Positions 34,012 to 43,211 of a stretch of 64,000 bases of DNA are shown here, one piece after another. The stretch lies in NCBI RefSeq assembly GCF_008329525.1, contig NZ_NPKQ01000004.1, forward strand, positions 124,001 to 188,000. Direction: 5' to 3'. Position numbers and translations under genes: made by a program. The DNA is from Tardiphaga sp. P9-11. GTDB lineage: Bacteria > Pseudomonadota > Alphaproteobacteria > Rhizobiales > Xanthobacteraceae. Every line of letters starts with the position of its first letter. Within the stretch, counting starts at the first letter, position 1. The notes beneath the pieces were generated by a model, which ran no database searches, was not told where the DNA came from, and saw nothing but the letters and a program-made list of their open reading frames with translations.

Positions 34012-36231
34012 CTACTCGACGCTGCTGCTGGCACCGCGATGCAGGTCGGCCTCAATCTGAAGCCGCGAGCCACCGCCGAAGCGGGCGCGATAGACCTGCA
34101 GATTCTCCATGATGCGCTGGACGTAGTTGCGCGTTTCCGAGAACGGAATCGACTCGACCCAGTCGACCGGATCGACCTTGGGGTCGCGCGGGTCGCCGTA
34201 GCGCTCGATCCATTTGCGTACGCTGCCGCGGCCGGCGTTATAGCCGGCGAAGGTCATGATGTAGGAGCCGCGATAGTCTTCGAGCAGGCCACCGAGTTCG
34301 GCGGCGCCCAGCGTAGCATTGTAGACCGAATCACCCTTGAGGCGCGCGAGGTCGTAGGTGCCGCCGTGTCGCTTGGTGACGTACTGCGCCGCGCTCGGCG
34401 TCACCTGCATCAGACCATAGGCCTGGGCCGGCGATACGACCGCCGGGTTGAAGGCGCTTTCCTGCCGTGCAATCGCATAGACGACAGCGGATTCGACTTC
34501 AGGTCCGATCGGGCGGTAGCTCGGAATGCCCGTTGTCGGATAGGCATAGTGATCGAAGGGCAGGCCGCGATTGAGCGCCGCCTTGCCGACCAGCAACGTG
34601 CCGCGGGCATCCTTGTTCTGTTGCGCGAGCTCGGCAAGGCCGAGCACAGCTTCCGGATCGCCGTTCTCGCCGACATCGGCGAAGATCGGAACGGCGACTT
34701 CGCGCTCGTCGATGGCGTAGAGCAGTTGCACCGCGCGGACGATTTCCAGTCGATCGAGCCCACGCGCGCGGGCGGTCAATGCACCACTGATGTCGAGCTG
34801 CTGCAGGCCAAGCTTCGCGCGTGCGAGCTGGCCGTAATAGCTGGTGGATTGCTCTGCTGCGCGCGTATAGGCGGCACGAGCTTCCTGGCTGCGGCCTGCG
34901 GCCTCCGCAGCACGGCCCTGCCAGTAACCGGCGCGGGCAAGAGCTGTCGGATTGACGCTGCCGACGCCGATACGTGCGAAGTGCTGTGCGGCAGTTGCTG
35001 GATCTTTCAGGAAGCGCAGCGCGATCCAGCCGGCGGTGAATTCCTGCTCGGTCTTGTAGATGTCGCGCGCGGGCAGGGCAGCATCGCGTGCCACGAGATA
35101 GGCCGCGCGGTGTTCGCCGACGTCGAGTAACTTGCGCGCCGTGAGACGTCGCTCGATCCACCATTCATCAAGATTGTGCAAGCGCTGTGGTTCGCGCGGC
35201 GCTGCAATCATCAGGCGCGCGGCTTCGCCGAATTTCTCCTCGCGGCGCAGCTGCTGAATGCGGCTGAAGATGTAGCCGGGGTCGCTATGCAGCTCGGACG
35301 GCACTGCAGCGAGCAAGGCGTTGGCGTTCGATGCCTTCTTGGTGACGCCGATGCGTGCCTTGGCCAACGCCATCTGTGCGCCGCCGAGGCGCTTGGCAGA
35401 GCGCAGCGCGGCATCTGAATCGCTGCCATAGAGCAGCATGTCCATGCGCGCCTTGTGATCGCCGGGCGTAATCAGCGGACCGAACATGTCGATGGCCATG
35501 TTCTCGGTATCGCCGGATATCGGATCGCTGCGCCATGCGTCACGGATCAGCCGTTCCGCGCCGGCGCGGTCGCCGCGCGCGAGCAAAGATTTGGCGAGTG
35601 CGAACTTGCCTTTGGCGGAGATCGGCTTCTCGCTCTCGAAATAGGACTGGATCGCGGAATCGTCGCGTTTGTCGTCCCACAGCGCCGCCTCCGTGCGACG
35701 ACGCAGGAACGTCTGCGATGGCCAGCTCGGGTTGGCAGCAACGAAAGCCCGGTAACGTTCGACGGAGGCGCCATTGTCATCGCTACGCAGGTAGATCCAT
35801 TCGCCGAGCTTGCGCGCGACCGGATCGCCAATCGTTTGGACAACCTGCGCTGCTTCCGAGCCCTTGCGTTTGCGGATCAGCTCGATGACGTTTTCGAGCG
35901 TTTCGGCATCTGCCTGCGAGGTCGACGTCGTCGCAGCGACGGCGGCACGGGCGACCGGCTTCTTGATGACAGGAGGAATGGCAGCGTGTTGGCGGGTGGC
36001 GGGTTGGATTGCGGGAGCGGGGCTCGCGGCATCCGGTGCAAGCGGCTTCGCGGGGGTAGCTACGGCCGTGGGGGCCTGTGCGGCACTGCGCGCGATGGGG
36101 CGCGCTTTCGGCAATGGTACCTTGGTGGCCGCCCAGGCCTCGACGGCCAGCACCGATACCCCGACCGCCAGCGCCAGACCGGAGCCCAAGGCCGTCCGCC
36201 GCGCAGTTGTGGTGAGAAACAGGTGCTTCAC
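34012..36231 (-). CDS. Soluble lytic murein transglycosylase (Slt70-like)
   Basis: A 739-residue periplasmic enzyme cleaving the MurNAc-GlcNAc bond with 1,6-anhydro formation. A signal segment (LGSGLALAVGVSVLAVEAWA) is followed by a Pro/Ala-rich linker, a long alpha-helical superhelix (residues about 110-560) and a C-terminal SLT domain. The catalytic Glu is in YAIARQESAFNPAVVSPAQAYGLMQVTPSAA, with FAGYNAGRGSVRKWI further on. GTG at 36231 is chosen because AGGGA precedes it and the signal sequence starts there. It diverges from dapA. Confidence 0.93.
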   Translation of the reverse strand: MKHLFLTTTARRTALGSGLALAVGVSVLAVEAWAATKVPLPKARPIARSAAQAPTAVATPAKPLAPDAASPAPAIQPATRQHAAIPPVIKKPVARAAVAATTSTSQADAETLENVIELIRKRKGSEAAQVVQTIGDPVARKLGEWIYLRSDDNGASVERYRAFVAANPSWPSQTFLRRRTEAALWDDKRDDSAIQSYFESEKPISAKGKFALAKSLLARGDRAGAERLIRDAWRSDPISGDTENMAIDMFGPLITPGDHKARMDMLLYGSDSDAALRSAKRLGGAQMALAKARIGVTKKASNANALLAAVPSELHSDPGYIFSRIQQLRREEKFGEAARLMIAAPREPQRLHNLDEWWIERRLTARKLLDVGEHRAAYLVARDAALPARDIYKTEQEFTAGWIALRFLKDPATAAQHFARIGVGSVNPTALARAGYWQGRAAEAAGRSQEARAAYTRAAEQSTSYYGQLARAKLGLQQLDISGALTARARGLDRLEIVRAVQLLYAIDEREVAVPIFADVGENGDPEAVLGLAELAQQNKDARGTLLVGKAALNRGLPFDHYAYPTTGIPSYRPIGPEVESAVVYAIARQESAFNPAVVSPAQAYGLMQVTPSAAQYVTKRHGGTYDLARLKGDSVYNATLGAAELGGLLEDYRGSYIMTFAGYNAGRGSVRKWIERYGDPRDPKVDPVDWVESIPFSETRNYVQRIMENLQVYRARFGGGSRLQIEADLHRGASSSVE

Positions 36232-36514
36232 GGCATTCCCTCGCGGCGAATCAGACAATCGCACGCATTCCCATGATGTATTTGATTGAAACGGTGACCA
36301 AATCGTCAATTTCTGTAACCGCTTGCTCCTCTCTGCCCGGTGACGGCGGCGAAATCACGGCTGAACAGGCGGCAAACCTCGCTGAAACCGGCCGAAAACC
36401 GACCTGAAACTGCCTTAGGCGGTCTTTCGCCGCAGCCGCAGACTCGATAAGACTTGCAGTTCAATCAATCGGTTCAAGCAGACGGCTAAAGCCGCATCGC
36501 GTTCGGAGCAGACC

Positions 36515-37405
36515 ATGGCAGCCAAGACAGATTTTCGGGGGTCTTACACCGCGCTGGTCACGCCGTTCAAAGATGGCGCGCTGGACGAAGCGGCCTTCCG
36601 TTCGCTTGTCAGTTGGCAGATCGCCGAGGGCAGCAACGGCCTCGTTCCGGTCGGCACCACAGGCGAGAGCCCGACGCTAAGCCACGAAGAGCACTACAAG
36701 GTCGTCGAATGGTGCATCGACGAAGCCAGGGGGCGCGTGCCGGTGATCGCTGGCGCCGGGTCCAACTCCACCAAGGAAGCGGTGGCACTGGCAAAGCATG
36801 CCGAGAAGGCCGGCGCCGATGCGGTGCTGGTGGTGACGCCATATTACAACAAGCCCACGCAAGAGGGCATGTATCAGCACTTCAAGGCGGTGAACGACGC
36901 CATCGGCATTCCCATCCTGATCTACAACATTCCGCCGCGTTCGGTGGTGGATATGTCCGTCGAGACCATGACGCGGCTGTTCGAATTGAAGAACATCGCC
37001 GGGGTCAAGGATGCCACCGCCAATCTCGCGCGCGTGTCGCAGCAGCGCCATGCCATGGGGCCGGATTTCCTGCAGATGTCGGGCGAGGACATGACCGCGC
37101 TGGCCTATATGGCGGCCGGCGGCCATGGCTGCATTTCGGTGGTTGCCAACGTCGCTCCGAAGCTGTGCGCCGATCTGATGAACGCAGTGCTCAAGGGCGA
37201 CTACGCCGGTGCGTTGAAGCTTCAGGATCGTCTGACGCCATTGCATGATGCGATCTTCAAGGAGCCTGGCGTTGCCGGCGCCAAGCATGGGCTCGGATTG
37301 CTTGGCCGCATCACGGAAGAGGTGCGCCTGCCGCTGGTGACGGTGACGCCGCCGACAGGCAAGGTGATCCGCGACGCCATGGTTTTTGCCGGCCTCATCA
37401 ACTAG
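36515..37405 (+). CDS. dapA: 4-hydroxy-tetrahydrodipicolinate synthase
   Basis: A 296-residue class I aldolase condensing pyruvate with aspartate semialdehyde, the first step of the lysine/diaminopimelate pathway. Motifs are [14 protein letters not shown] (Thr-Thr of the proton relay), [16 protein letters not shown], the catalytic Tyr in IYNIPPRS, and the Schiff-base Lys in [14 protein letters not shown]. The length is standard. It is followed by mscL, smpB and a peroxiredoxin on the same strand. Confidence 0.97.
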   Translation: MAAKTDFRGSYTALVTPFKDGALDEAAFRSLVSWQIAEGSNGLVPVGTTGESPTLSHEEHYKVVEWCIDEARGRVPVIAGAGSNSTKEAVALAKHAEKAGADAVLVVTPYYNKPTQEGMYQHFKAVNDAIGIPILIYNIPPRSVVDMSVETMTRLFELKNIAGVKDATANLARVSQQRHAMGPDFLQMSGEDMTALAYMAAGGHGCISVVANVAPKLCADLMNAVLKGDYAGALKLQDRLTPLHDAIFKEPGVAGAKHGLGLLGRITEEVRLPLVTVTPPTGKVIRDAMVFAGLIN

Positions 37406-37510
37406 GCATTTGCATCGACCAAGTGTCGAGTGACTTTTGCTTGGCTGCGTCATCGCTCCTTATCTGTAAGTGCGTCCCCGTCGTTCGTTGAAAACAAAAA
37501 GGAATTGCAG

Positions 37511-37927
37511 ATGCTGAAGGAATTTCGCGATTTCGCGATGAAGGGCAATGTGGTCGATCTCGCGGTCGGCGTGATTATCGGTGCCGCGTTCGGTGCGATC
37601 GTCTCGTCGATGGTGGCCGACATCATCATGCCGATCATCGGTGCCATCACCGGCGGTCTCGATTTCTCGAATTATTTCACGGGTCTTTCCAAAACCGTCA
37701 CGGCGACAAATCTGGCCGATGCCAAGAAACAGGGCGCCGTGCTGGCTTGGGGCAGCTTCCTGACACTCACGCTCAACTTCATTATTGTCGCCTTCGTTCT
37801 GTTCATGGTCATCCGTTTCATGAACCAGTTGAAGCGCAACGATGCCGCCAAGCCGGCTGAGCCGCCGAAGCCGACCCGCGAAGAAGAATTGCTGACCGAG
37901 ATCCGCGATCTGCTCAAGAAGGCCTGA
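37511..37927 (+). CDS. mscL: Large-conductance mechanosensitive channel
   Basis: A 138-residue channel that opens under membrane tension to release solutes during hypo-osmotic shock. The N-terminus [44 protein letters not shown] is the TM1 pore helix of MscL. TM2 is [21 protein letters not shown], and a charged C-terminal bundle ends [20 protein letters not shown] at 37511 matches the family start. Confidence 0.97.
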   Translation: MLKEFRDFAMKGNVVDLAVGVIIGAAFGAIVSSMVADIIMPIIGAITGGLDFSNYFTGLSKTVTATNLADAKKQGAVLAWGSFLTLTLNFIIVAFVLFMVIRFMNQLKRNDAAKPAEPPKPTREEELLTEIRDLLKKA

Positions 37928-37993
37928 GCCCAGAGCTTGGGCCGGGCGTTCGCGGTACTTATATCCGGTCAGGTACGCTGAAAGTATTGGATG

Positions 37994-38467
37994 ATGGCCG
38001 AGAAGAACGAACGCCCGATCAAGGTGATCGCAGAAAACCGCAAGGCGCGGTTCAACTACGCCGTCGAGGACACGGTCGAGGCGGGAATCGCCTTGACCGG
38101 GACCGAGGTGAAGTCGATCCGCAATGGCAAAAGCACCATTGCGGAATCTTACGCCGATCCCAAGGACGGCGAGATCTGGCTGATCAACTGCAATATCCCT
38201 GAATATCTGCAGGCCAACCGCTTCAATCATGAGCCGAAGCGACCGCGCAAGCTGCTGCTTCATCGCAAGCAGATCAACAAGCTGATGGGCGCGGTAGAAC
38301 GCCAGGGCATGACCCTTGTGCCGCTGAAGATGTACTTCAACGAACGCGGCCGCGTTAAGCTGCAGCTTGCGCTGGCCAAGGGCAAGCAGCTCCATGACAA
38401 GCGTGCGAGCGAGAAGGATCGCGACTGGGGCCGCGAGAAGGGGCGTTTGCTCCGCGCGAGAGGCTGA
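37994..38467 (+). CDS. smpB: SsrA-binding protein
   Basis: A 157-residue OB-fold protein that delivers tmRNA to stalled ribosomes for trans-translation. Motifs are [66 protein letters not shown], and the basic C-terminal tail [20 protein letters not shown] that mimics the codon-anticodon helix. ATG at 37991 (one residue longer) is equally possible. The tmRNA gene itself is not visible nearby. Confidence 0.97.
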   Translation: MAEKNERPIKVIAENRKARFNYAVEDTVEAGIALTGTEVKSIRNGKSTIAESYADPKDGEIWLINCNIPEYLQANRFNHEPKRPRKLLLHRKQINKLMGAVERQGMTLVPLKMYFNERGRVKLQLALAKGKQLHDKRASEKDRDWGREKGRLLRARG

Positions 38468-38505
38468 GGCTGGGCGTCGCCCATCCCTGCAAACAAGAGG
38501 ATGTG

Positions 38506-39081
38506 ATGACGCAAGGCAACCTGCTCGAAGTCGACTGGAGCAAGATCCCGGCACCGAAAGACGATGGCGCGGCCACTCACCTGATCGGCATGACGATTCC
38601 GCCGATCAGCTTGCGCGCCACCAACGATACCGCGGTTACGCTGTCAGAGCTCACCGGCCGCACCGTGGTGTTTGGCTATCCGCGCACAGGCGAGCCCGGC
38701 AAGATTGGGCTGGTCGATGACTGGGACATGATTCCGGGCGCGCGCGGCTGCACGCCGCAGGCCTGTTCGTTCCGCGATCTGTTCTCGGAGCTCAAGGCCG
38801 CTGGCGCTAAACATGTGTTTGGCCTGTCGACGCAGAGCAACGATTACCAGACCGAAATGGCCGGACGGCTGCATCTGCCGTTCCCGGTATTGTCCGACGA
38901 GCAGCTTGAGCTGAGCAACGCGCTCAGCCTGCCGACCATGGACGTCGCTGATCTCACGTTGATCAAGCGCATGGCGCTGATCATCGACGACGGCAAGATC
39001 ACCCACGTGTTCTATCCGGTGTTTCCACCGGATCGGAATGCGGGGGATGTGCTGGAATGGCTGAAGGCGAATCCGGTTTAG
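38506..39081 (+). CDS. Peroxiredoxin, BCP/PrxQ-like
   Basis: A 191-residue thiol peroxidase of the AhpC/TSA superfamily. The core VVFGYPRTGEPGKIG ... PGARGCTPQACSFRDLFSEL carries the peroxidatic Cys (GCT) and a resolving Cys five residues on, the PrxQ spacing. FGLSTQSNDYQTEMAGRLHLPFPVLSD is the conserved thioredoxin-fold region. ATG at 38506 follows AAGAGG; a GTG one codon earlier is also open. Convergent with the NmrA-like gene. Confidence 0.9.
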   Translation: MTQGNLLEVDWSKIPAPKDDGAATHLIGMTIPPISLRATNDTAVTLSELTGRTVVFGYPRTGEPGKIGLVDDWDMIPGARGCTPQACSFRDLFSELKAAGAKHVFGLSTQSNDYQTEMAGRLHLPFPVLSDEQLELSNALSLPTMDVADLTLIKRMALIIDDGKITHVFYPVFPPDRNAGDVLEWLKANPV

Positions 39082-39087
39082 TTCGGG

Positions 39088-39972
39088 CTAGGACGAGCCG
39101 GCCTTGATGGGTGTCTCGGCAACGAGTGCCTCGATAGCCTGATCGATTGTGATCGTGCCCTTGCGCGATTCCGCCCCGCGTTTTGGGAAGTCGATCCAGC
39201 CTTCGTTGAAGCCATCGAGCATCTGCATTCGCGGTGTCGGATTCGTCATGCCTTGCTCGCGAAACAGTCTGTCCCAGCCATCGCGCGCAACGATGCGAGC
39301 TCTGACGGGACTGCCGAGCGCGTTCGTGAACCCCTCGGCTATACCGTTCGGCGACACGCGGCGGGGGCCTTCGAGCTCGATCACGCGATGGCCCACCCAG
39401 CTTTCGAGCAGGAGTTCTGCTGCTGTGCGGCCGACGTCTTCAGCGGAGACCATCGGGAAGATTTTATCCAGCGGCTGGAGATAGCTCGGGATGACGCCGT
39501 CCTTGCGTGCGGGCGCGACGTCCCACGCCGCGTTCTCCATGAACCATGCCGCGCGGAGAAAGGTCACGGGCATCGGCAGGTCGGCGAGTGCGTGCTCAAG
39601 CAGTCCGAGCTGGTTGAGCAGATTCGGCTGCTGCGCATCCGCTCCAATAGTTGAGAGCACGACGACCTTCTCTGGCTGCGCGTGCTGCAGGGCGCTGCGA
39701 AGCGCTTCGATCAATCTGCGTGCTTCGCGGAAATCCGGGCTCGGATCGAAATTCGGCGGCAGCATCACGAATGCGCCGGCGCTGCGGGAGAGCGCTGCGG
39801 TTGTGGCGGTGACATCGGTGCTGTCGGCGATGGCAACTTCCGCGCCGAGTGCTGTCCATGACGCTCCCTTGCCGGCGTCACGAACGACAACGCGAATGGG
39901 CTCCCGATCGGCTATCAACGCGCGGGCGACGGCGCCGCCGACTTTGCCAGTGGCTCCTGTAATGGCGAACAT
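39088..39972 (-). CDS. NmrA-like NAD(P)-binding protein
   Basis: A 294-residue atypical SDR. The Rossmann motif is MFAITGATGKVGGAVARAL. Subsequent features fit the NmrA/HSCARG and quinone-oxidoreductase-2 group: VVVLSTIGADAQQPNLLNQLGLLEHAL, PVTFLRAAWFMENAAWDV. The catalytic Tyr-Lys pair of classical SDRs is absent. It may sense the NADPH/NADP ratio or reduce quinones (inference). It diverges from a LysR-family gene and is its likely target. Confidence 0.85.
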   Translation of the reverse strand: MFAITGATGKVGGAVARALIADREPIRVVVRDAGKGASWTALGAEVAIADSTDVTATTAALSRSAGAFVMLPPNFDPSPDFREARRLIEALRSALQHAQPEKVVVLSTIGADAQQPNLLNQLGLLEHALADLPMPVTFLRAAWFMENAAWDVAPARKDGVIPSYLQPLDKIFPMVSAEDVGRTAAELLLESWVGHRVIELEGPRRVSPNGIAEGFTNALGSPVRARIVARDGWDRLFREQGMTNPTPRMQMLDGFNEGWIDFPKRGAESRKGTITIDQAIEALVAETPIKAGSS

Positions 39973-40043
39973 GGGAATTCTCCGGATGCGTTAGAAACGT
40001 CGCTCTTGTTGCACCGATCGATATTTGACTGAAATGCGTGTTC

Positions 40044-40082
40044 GTCACATCATTGCTGACTATGTGTCAGGAATGATGTGAC
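40044..40082. promoter_or_regulatory. Long nested inverted repeat over the lysR ribosome-binding site
   Basis: Outer arms GTCACATCATT (40044-40054) and AATGATGTGAC (40072-40082) enclose inner arms CTGAC (40056-40060) and GTCAG (40066-40070) around the loop TATGT. Together they form a 17-bp stem with one G-G mismatch. It ends at the base before ATG 40084 and includes the AGGA (40069-40072). It could be a LysR operator, or an RNA hairpin hiding the ribosome-binding site, or both. Confidence 0.6.
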
Positions 40083-40083
40083 G

Positions 40084-40977
40084 ATGGACGGACGTCTGTT
40101 AACCGGTGTCACCGTACTCGATGCGGTGATCGCCAGCGGCGGGTTTTCCAAAGCGGCGGACGCGCTGGGGATGTCGTCGTCAGGTGTCAGCCATGCGATC
40201 GCCAGGCTGGAGGCGCGACTTGGTGTGCGCCTGCTCGATCGCACCACGCGATCGGTGGCGCTCACCGACGAGGGGCGGCGGTTCTACGAGCGGGTGCGAC
40301 CGTCGCTGGAGGAGATCGAGGAAGCCGCCGTCGATGCGTCCAGTGCCGCCGCACGGGTCCGCGGCCGGTTGCGAGTCAACATCGATCCATTCTTCTCGCG
40401 TCTTGTGCTGGCAGGTAACCTCGGCGGCTTTCTCGCGAAATATCCTGAACTGGCACTGGAGATGATCACGCGCGAACAGGTCGGCGATCTCGTCGCCGAT
40501 GGCGTCGATGTCGCCGTGCGCTTCGGCGAGCCGCTCGCTGCATCGCTGATCGCGCGCAAACTTGCGGATATCCAGATCCTCACCGTGGCGTCGCCACGTT
40601 ATCTGAAGCGCCATGGCAGACCGCGGGTGCCGCAGGATTTGCCCAGGCATTCCTGCATCGATTTCCGTGATCCGCAGACCGGTCGCGCCTATGACTGGGA
40701 GTTTCATCGCAATGGCAAGATTCTGCCGGTAAAGGTCGCGAGTCGCCTGGTGCTGAGCGATGCGGGGACGATGCTGACCGAATGTCTGGCGGGGACAGGT
40801 ATCTGTCAGGTGCTGGCGATTGCCGTGAAGGACCAACTTGCCAAAGGTAAACTGGTCAACCTGTTCCCCGACTGGGCCGACGAGACCTTTCCGCTCTATG
40901 CGCTGTATCCGTCGCGGCATCACCCGGCGGCGAAAGTCCGTGCCTTCATCGACTTCGTATCGCAGACGGTCCGCTGA
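40084..40977 (+). CDS. LysR-family transcriptional regulator
   Basis: A 297-residue regulator. The N-terminal winged helix is FSKAADALGMSSSGVSHAIARLEARLGVRLLDRTTRSVALTDEGRRFYE, with a periplasmic-binding-protein-like effector domain from about residue 95. It resembles regulators that control divergent SDR or quinone-reductase genes. It diverges from the NmrA-like gene with a long dyad in the spacer. A GTG at 40078 would add two residues. The effector is unknown. Confidence 0.92.
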   Translation: MDGRLLTGVTVLDAVIASGGFSKAADALGMSSSGVSHAIARLEARLGVRLLDRTTRSVALTDEGRRFYERVRPSLEEIEEAAVDASSAAARVRGRLRVNIDPFFSRLVLAGNLGGFLAKYPELALEMITREQVGDLVADGVDVAVRFGEPLAASLIARKLADIQILTVASPRYLKRHGRPRVPQDLPRHSCIDFRDPQTGRAYDWEFHRNGKILPVKVASRLVLSDAGTMLTECLAGTGICQVLAIAVKDQLAKGKLVNLFPDWADETFPLYALYPSRHHPAAKVRAFIDFVSQTVR

Positions 40978-40978
40978 T

Positions 40979-41686
40979 TTACTGCGCCAGATCCGCCTTC
41001 ACCCGTGCGAACACCGCCCGAAACATCTCTGGCGTCAGCACCCGCGTGTTCGTGTTGTAGCGCGAGCAGTGATAGCTGTCGTAGAGCTTGAAGCGGCCGG
41101 CATCGTGGACAGCGCCATGCGCAAAGGGTGCCGCCACAGCGCGCATGCCGAGCGTCCTCAGCATGGTGTCGTGGGCGACGCGGCCGAGTAGCACGATGGC
41201 CCGCAATCGCGGCATCGTGTCCATCGTGGCGATCAGAAACGGTCGGCAGGTCGTGATCTCGACCGGCAGCGGCTTGTTTTGCGGCGGCACGCAGCGCACC
41301 GCGTTGGTTATCCGGCAATCCTGCAGCGTCAGCCCGTCATCAGGGCGGGCTTCATAGGTGCCAGCGGCAAATTCGAAATCGAGCAGGGTCTCGTAAAGCA
41401 GGTCGCCGGCATAGTCGCCGGTAAACGGACGCCCGGTGCGGTTGGCGCCCTGCACGCCGGGGGCAAGGCCGACGATCAGCAGCGCGGCATCGGAGGCGCC
41501 GAAAGACGGCACGGGTCCGTTGTAGCCCACAGGGTCGCGGGCGCGCACCTCATGCCGGTAATCGACGAGGCGGGGGCACAGTGGACAATCGCGCCCGGGA
41601 TCGGTGGAGGTGCCAGCGGAGTTCGCTGTTGCGACCACCGCCGGCTGTTGTCTGCTTAATTGCGTCTTAGTCTTCGAAATCTTCAT
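40979..41686 (-). CDS. Family 5 uracil-DNA glycosylase (UDGb)
   Basis: A 235-residue [4Fe-4S] DNA glycosylase removing uracil, and in this family also hypoxanthine or other deaminated bases. The N-terminal cluster motif is DCPLCPRLVDYR. Motif A reads GLAPGVQGANRTGRPFTGDYAGDLLYETL, and the C-terminal motif is DSYHCSRYNTNTRVLT. Iron-ligand cysteines in RCVPPQNK and the TTCRPF region complete four. ATG at 41686 is chosen over 41839 because it opens the family homology. Its first 20 nt lie within the end of the NYN gene. Confidence 0.92.
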   Translation of the reverse strand: MKISKTKTQLSRQQPAVVATANSAGTSTDPGRDCPLCPRLVDYRHEVRARDPVGYNGPVPSFGASDAALLIVGLAPGVQGANRTGRPFTGDYAGDLLYETLLDFEFAAGTYEARPDDGLTLQDCRITNAVRCVPPQNKPLPVEITTCRPFLIATMDTMPRLRAIVLLGRVAHDTMLRTLGMRAVAAPFAHGAVHDAGRFKLYDSYHCSRYNTNTRVLTPEMFRAVFARVKADLAQ

Positions 41687-42296
41687 CGCCTCGGGGCGCC
41701 ATAGTGGTCGCGCGCTGCAGGAATTGCGGCGTCTGGTGACGCGGCTCACGCGGAGCAGGGCGCTCTGCCGGATCACGGCCGAGTTTGCTCTGCAGTTCCA
41801 TGAGATCGGTAAACACGTCTGCCTGGCGGCGCAACTCATCGGCGATCATCGGCGGCTGGCTGGAGATGGTGGATACCACCGTCACGCGGACACCGCGGCG
41901 CTGCACGGCCTCCACCAGGGAGCGGAAGTCGCCATCGCCCGAGAACAGCACGATCTGGTCGACATGTTCGGCCAGTTCCATGGCATCGACCGCAAGTTCG
42001 ATGTCCATATTGCCCTTCACCTTGCGCCGCCCAGACGCATCGATGAACTCCTTGGTGGCCTTGGTGACCACCGTATACCCGTTGTAGTCGAGCCAATCGA
42101 TCAATGGGCGAATCGACGAGTATTCCTGATCCTCGATGATGGCTGTGTAATAGAAGGCCCGGACAAGGGTGCCGCGGCTCTGAAATTCCTTGAGGAGGCG
42201 CTTGTAGTCGATATCGAAGCCGAGCGTCTTGGCGGTTGCGTAAAGATTGGCGCCATCGATGAAGAGAGCGATCTTGTCAGATGTGAGGGACATCAA
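41667..42296 (-). CDS. NYN-domain (LabA/PIN-like) protein
   Basis: A 209-residue nuclease-like protein of the NYN/LabA-DUF88 group. Acidic active-site residues of the PIN-like fold are visible: IALFIDGANLYATAKTLG (first Asp), KGNMDIELAVDAMEL and VLFSGDGDFRSLVEAVQRRGVRV. The family is thought to cleave RNA. The C-terminus is basic and proline-rich and ends with DEDFED. It overlaps the uracil-DNA glycosylase start by 20 nt, so both come from one message. Confidence 0.93.
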   Translation of the reverse strand: MMSLTSDKIALFIDGANLYATAKTLGFDIDYKRLLKEFQSRGTLVRAFYYTAIIEDQEYSSIRPLIDWLDYNGYTVVTKATKEFIDASGRRKVKGNMDIELAVDAMELAEHVDQIVLFSGDGDFRSLVEAVQRRGVRVTVVSTISSQPPMIADELRRQADVFTDLMELQSKLGRDPAERPAPREPRHQTPQFLQRATTMAPRGDEDFED

Positions 42297-42359
42297 GTTT
42301 TCTCATGTGGGTTGTTGTTGTTAGCGTTTTTGGCGCAATCCCGTTGTCGCGCATTTGAA

Positions 42360-42536
42360 TCACATTCGTCGTCCGCTCTTCGCCGGATCGACCTTATAGA
42401 CGTTCACGCAATCAGCTGGTCTGGAACTGCCCGAATATGCTGTTCCATCTGCCCCTGCAATGTAGCCTTTTGGTGTCGAGAAATCCGCTTCTGCCCAGAT
42501 GGATGCCACCGCTTCTGCAGCTTCTTTCGAGGGTAC
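42360..42536 (-). CDS. Doubtful small ORF in the NYN-rpoZ spacer
   Basis: An open frame reading MVPSKEAAEAVASIWAEADF, then STPKGYIAGADGTAYSGSSR and ending VNVYKVDPAKSGRRM. The composition is protein-like and the frame could extend upstream to 42602, but no family is recognised and no clear ribosome-binding site is seen. It occupies most of the 370-nt spacer between the NYN gene and rpoZ. It may be a genuine small protein or a gene remnant. Confidence 0.3.
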   Translation of the reverse strand, partial: VPSKEAAEAVASIWAEADFSTPKGYIAGADGTAYSGSSRPADCVNVYKVDPAKSGRRM

Positions 42537-42665
42537 CATAGTGAGGCAAAAAACCAAGCCAAGAAGGCCGCAATTCCAAATTGGTCCTTGCGAATGCCGC
42601 AAAGCCCCTATACCTACGGCACTTAATCATCATATTCGGTCCCACAACAAACGGAGCGACATTTT

Positions 42666-43058
42666 ATGGCGCGCGTAACCGTCGAAGATTGCATCGATAA
42701 GGTCGACAACCGGTTCGACCTGGTGTTGCTGGCAGCACACCGGGCACGAATGATCTCGTCCGGTTCACAGCTTACGATTGATCGCGACAACGACAAGAAT
42801 CCCGTTGTTTCGCTGCGCGAAATCGCCGATCAGACCATTTCTCCGGAAGACCTCCGCGAGGAACTGGTCCATTCACTGCAGAAGTTCGTCGAAGTGGATG
42901 AGCCCGAGCCGGATACGATTCCGCTGATCGGTTCTGCCGGCGCCAGCGTCGATGCCGACGATACCGAAGTGGCCGTCGAGCGCATGACCGAAGAAGAGCT
43001 GCTGAAGGGCCTCGAAGGCCTCGCTCCGCCGGAAGAGCAGCCCGAAGAAGACGAGTAA
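42666..43058 (+). CDS. rpoZ: RNA polymerase omega subunit
   Basis: A 130-residue subunit that wraps the beta' C-terminus and contributes to the ppGpp site. The N-terminus [33 protein letters not shown] is diagnostic. [15 protein letters not shown] follows, and an acidic tail ([21 protein letters not shown]) is typical of alphaproteobacteria. It lies directly upstream of rsh, the common rpoZ-spoT arrangement, with a terminator between them. Confidence 0.97.
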   Translation: MARVTVEDCIDKVDNRFDLVLLAAHRARMISSGSQLTIDRDNDKNPVVSLREIADQTISPEDLREELVHSLQKFVEVDEPEPDTIPLIGSAGASVDADDTEVAVERMTEEELLKGLEGLAPPEEQPEEDE

Positions 43059-43107
43059 GACGACACACACGGTTATTTGCTTAACCGTTTTGATCATCAG
43101 CTATCAC

Positions 43108-43135
43108 AAAGGCCCGGACATCCGTCCGGGCCTTT
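43108..43135 (+). terminator. Intrinsic terminator after rpoZ
   Basis: A perfect 12-bp stem AAAGGCCCGGAC / GTCCGGGCCTTT with an ATCC loop, 49 nt after the rpoZ stop, followed by GCTTTTGC. It separates rpoZ from rsh. Confidence 0.85.
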
Positions 43136-43211
43136 GCTTTTGCAGTCGATTTCAGGGCAAACTTGCGATGAAGAATCCAGGTCGCTGCTGACCGGATCGA
43201 ACGAGGCTAGG

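Noticed and set aside
42297-42665. Possible two-piece tmRNA or other structured RNA, considered because smpB is in the window
   Set aside because: No alanine-acceptor ends, no tag-coding sequence ending in AA codons, and no pairing arms were found.
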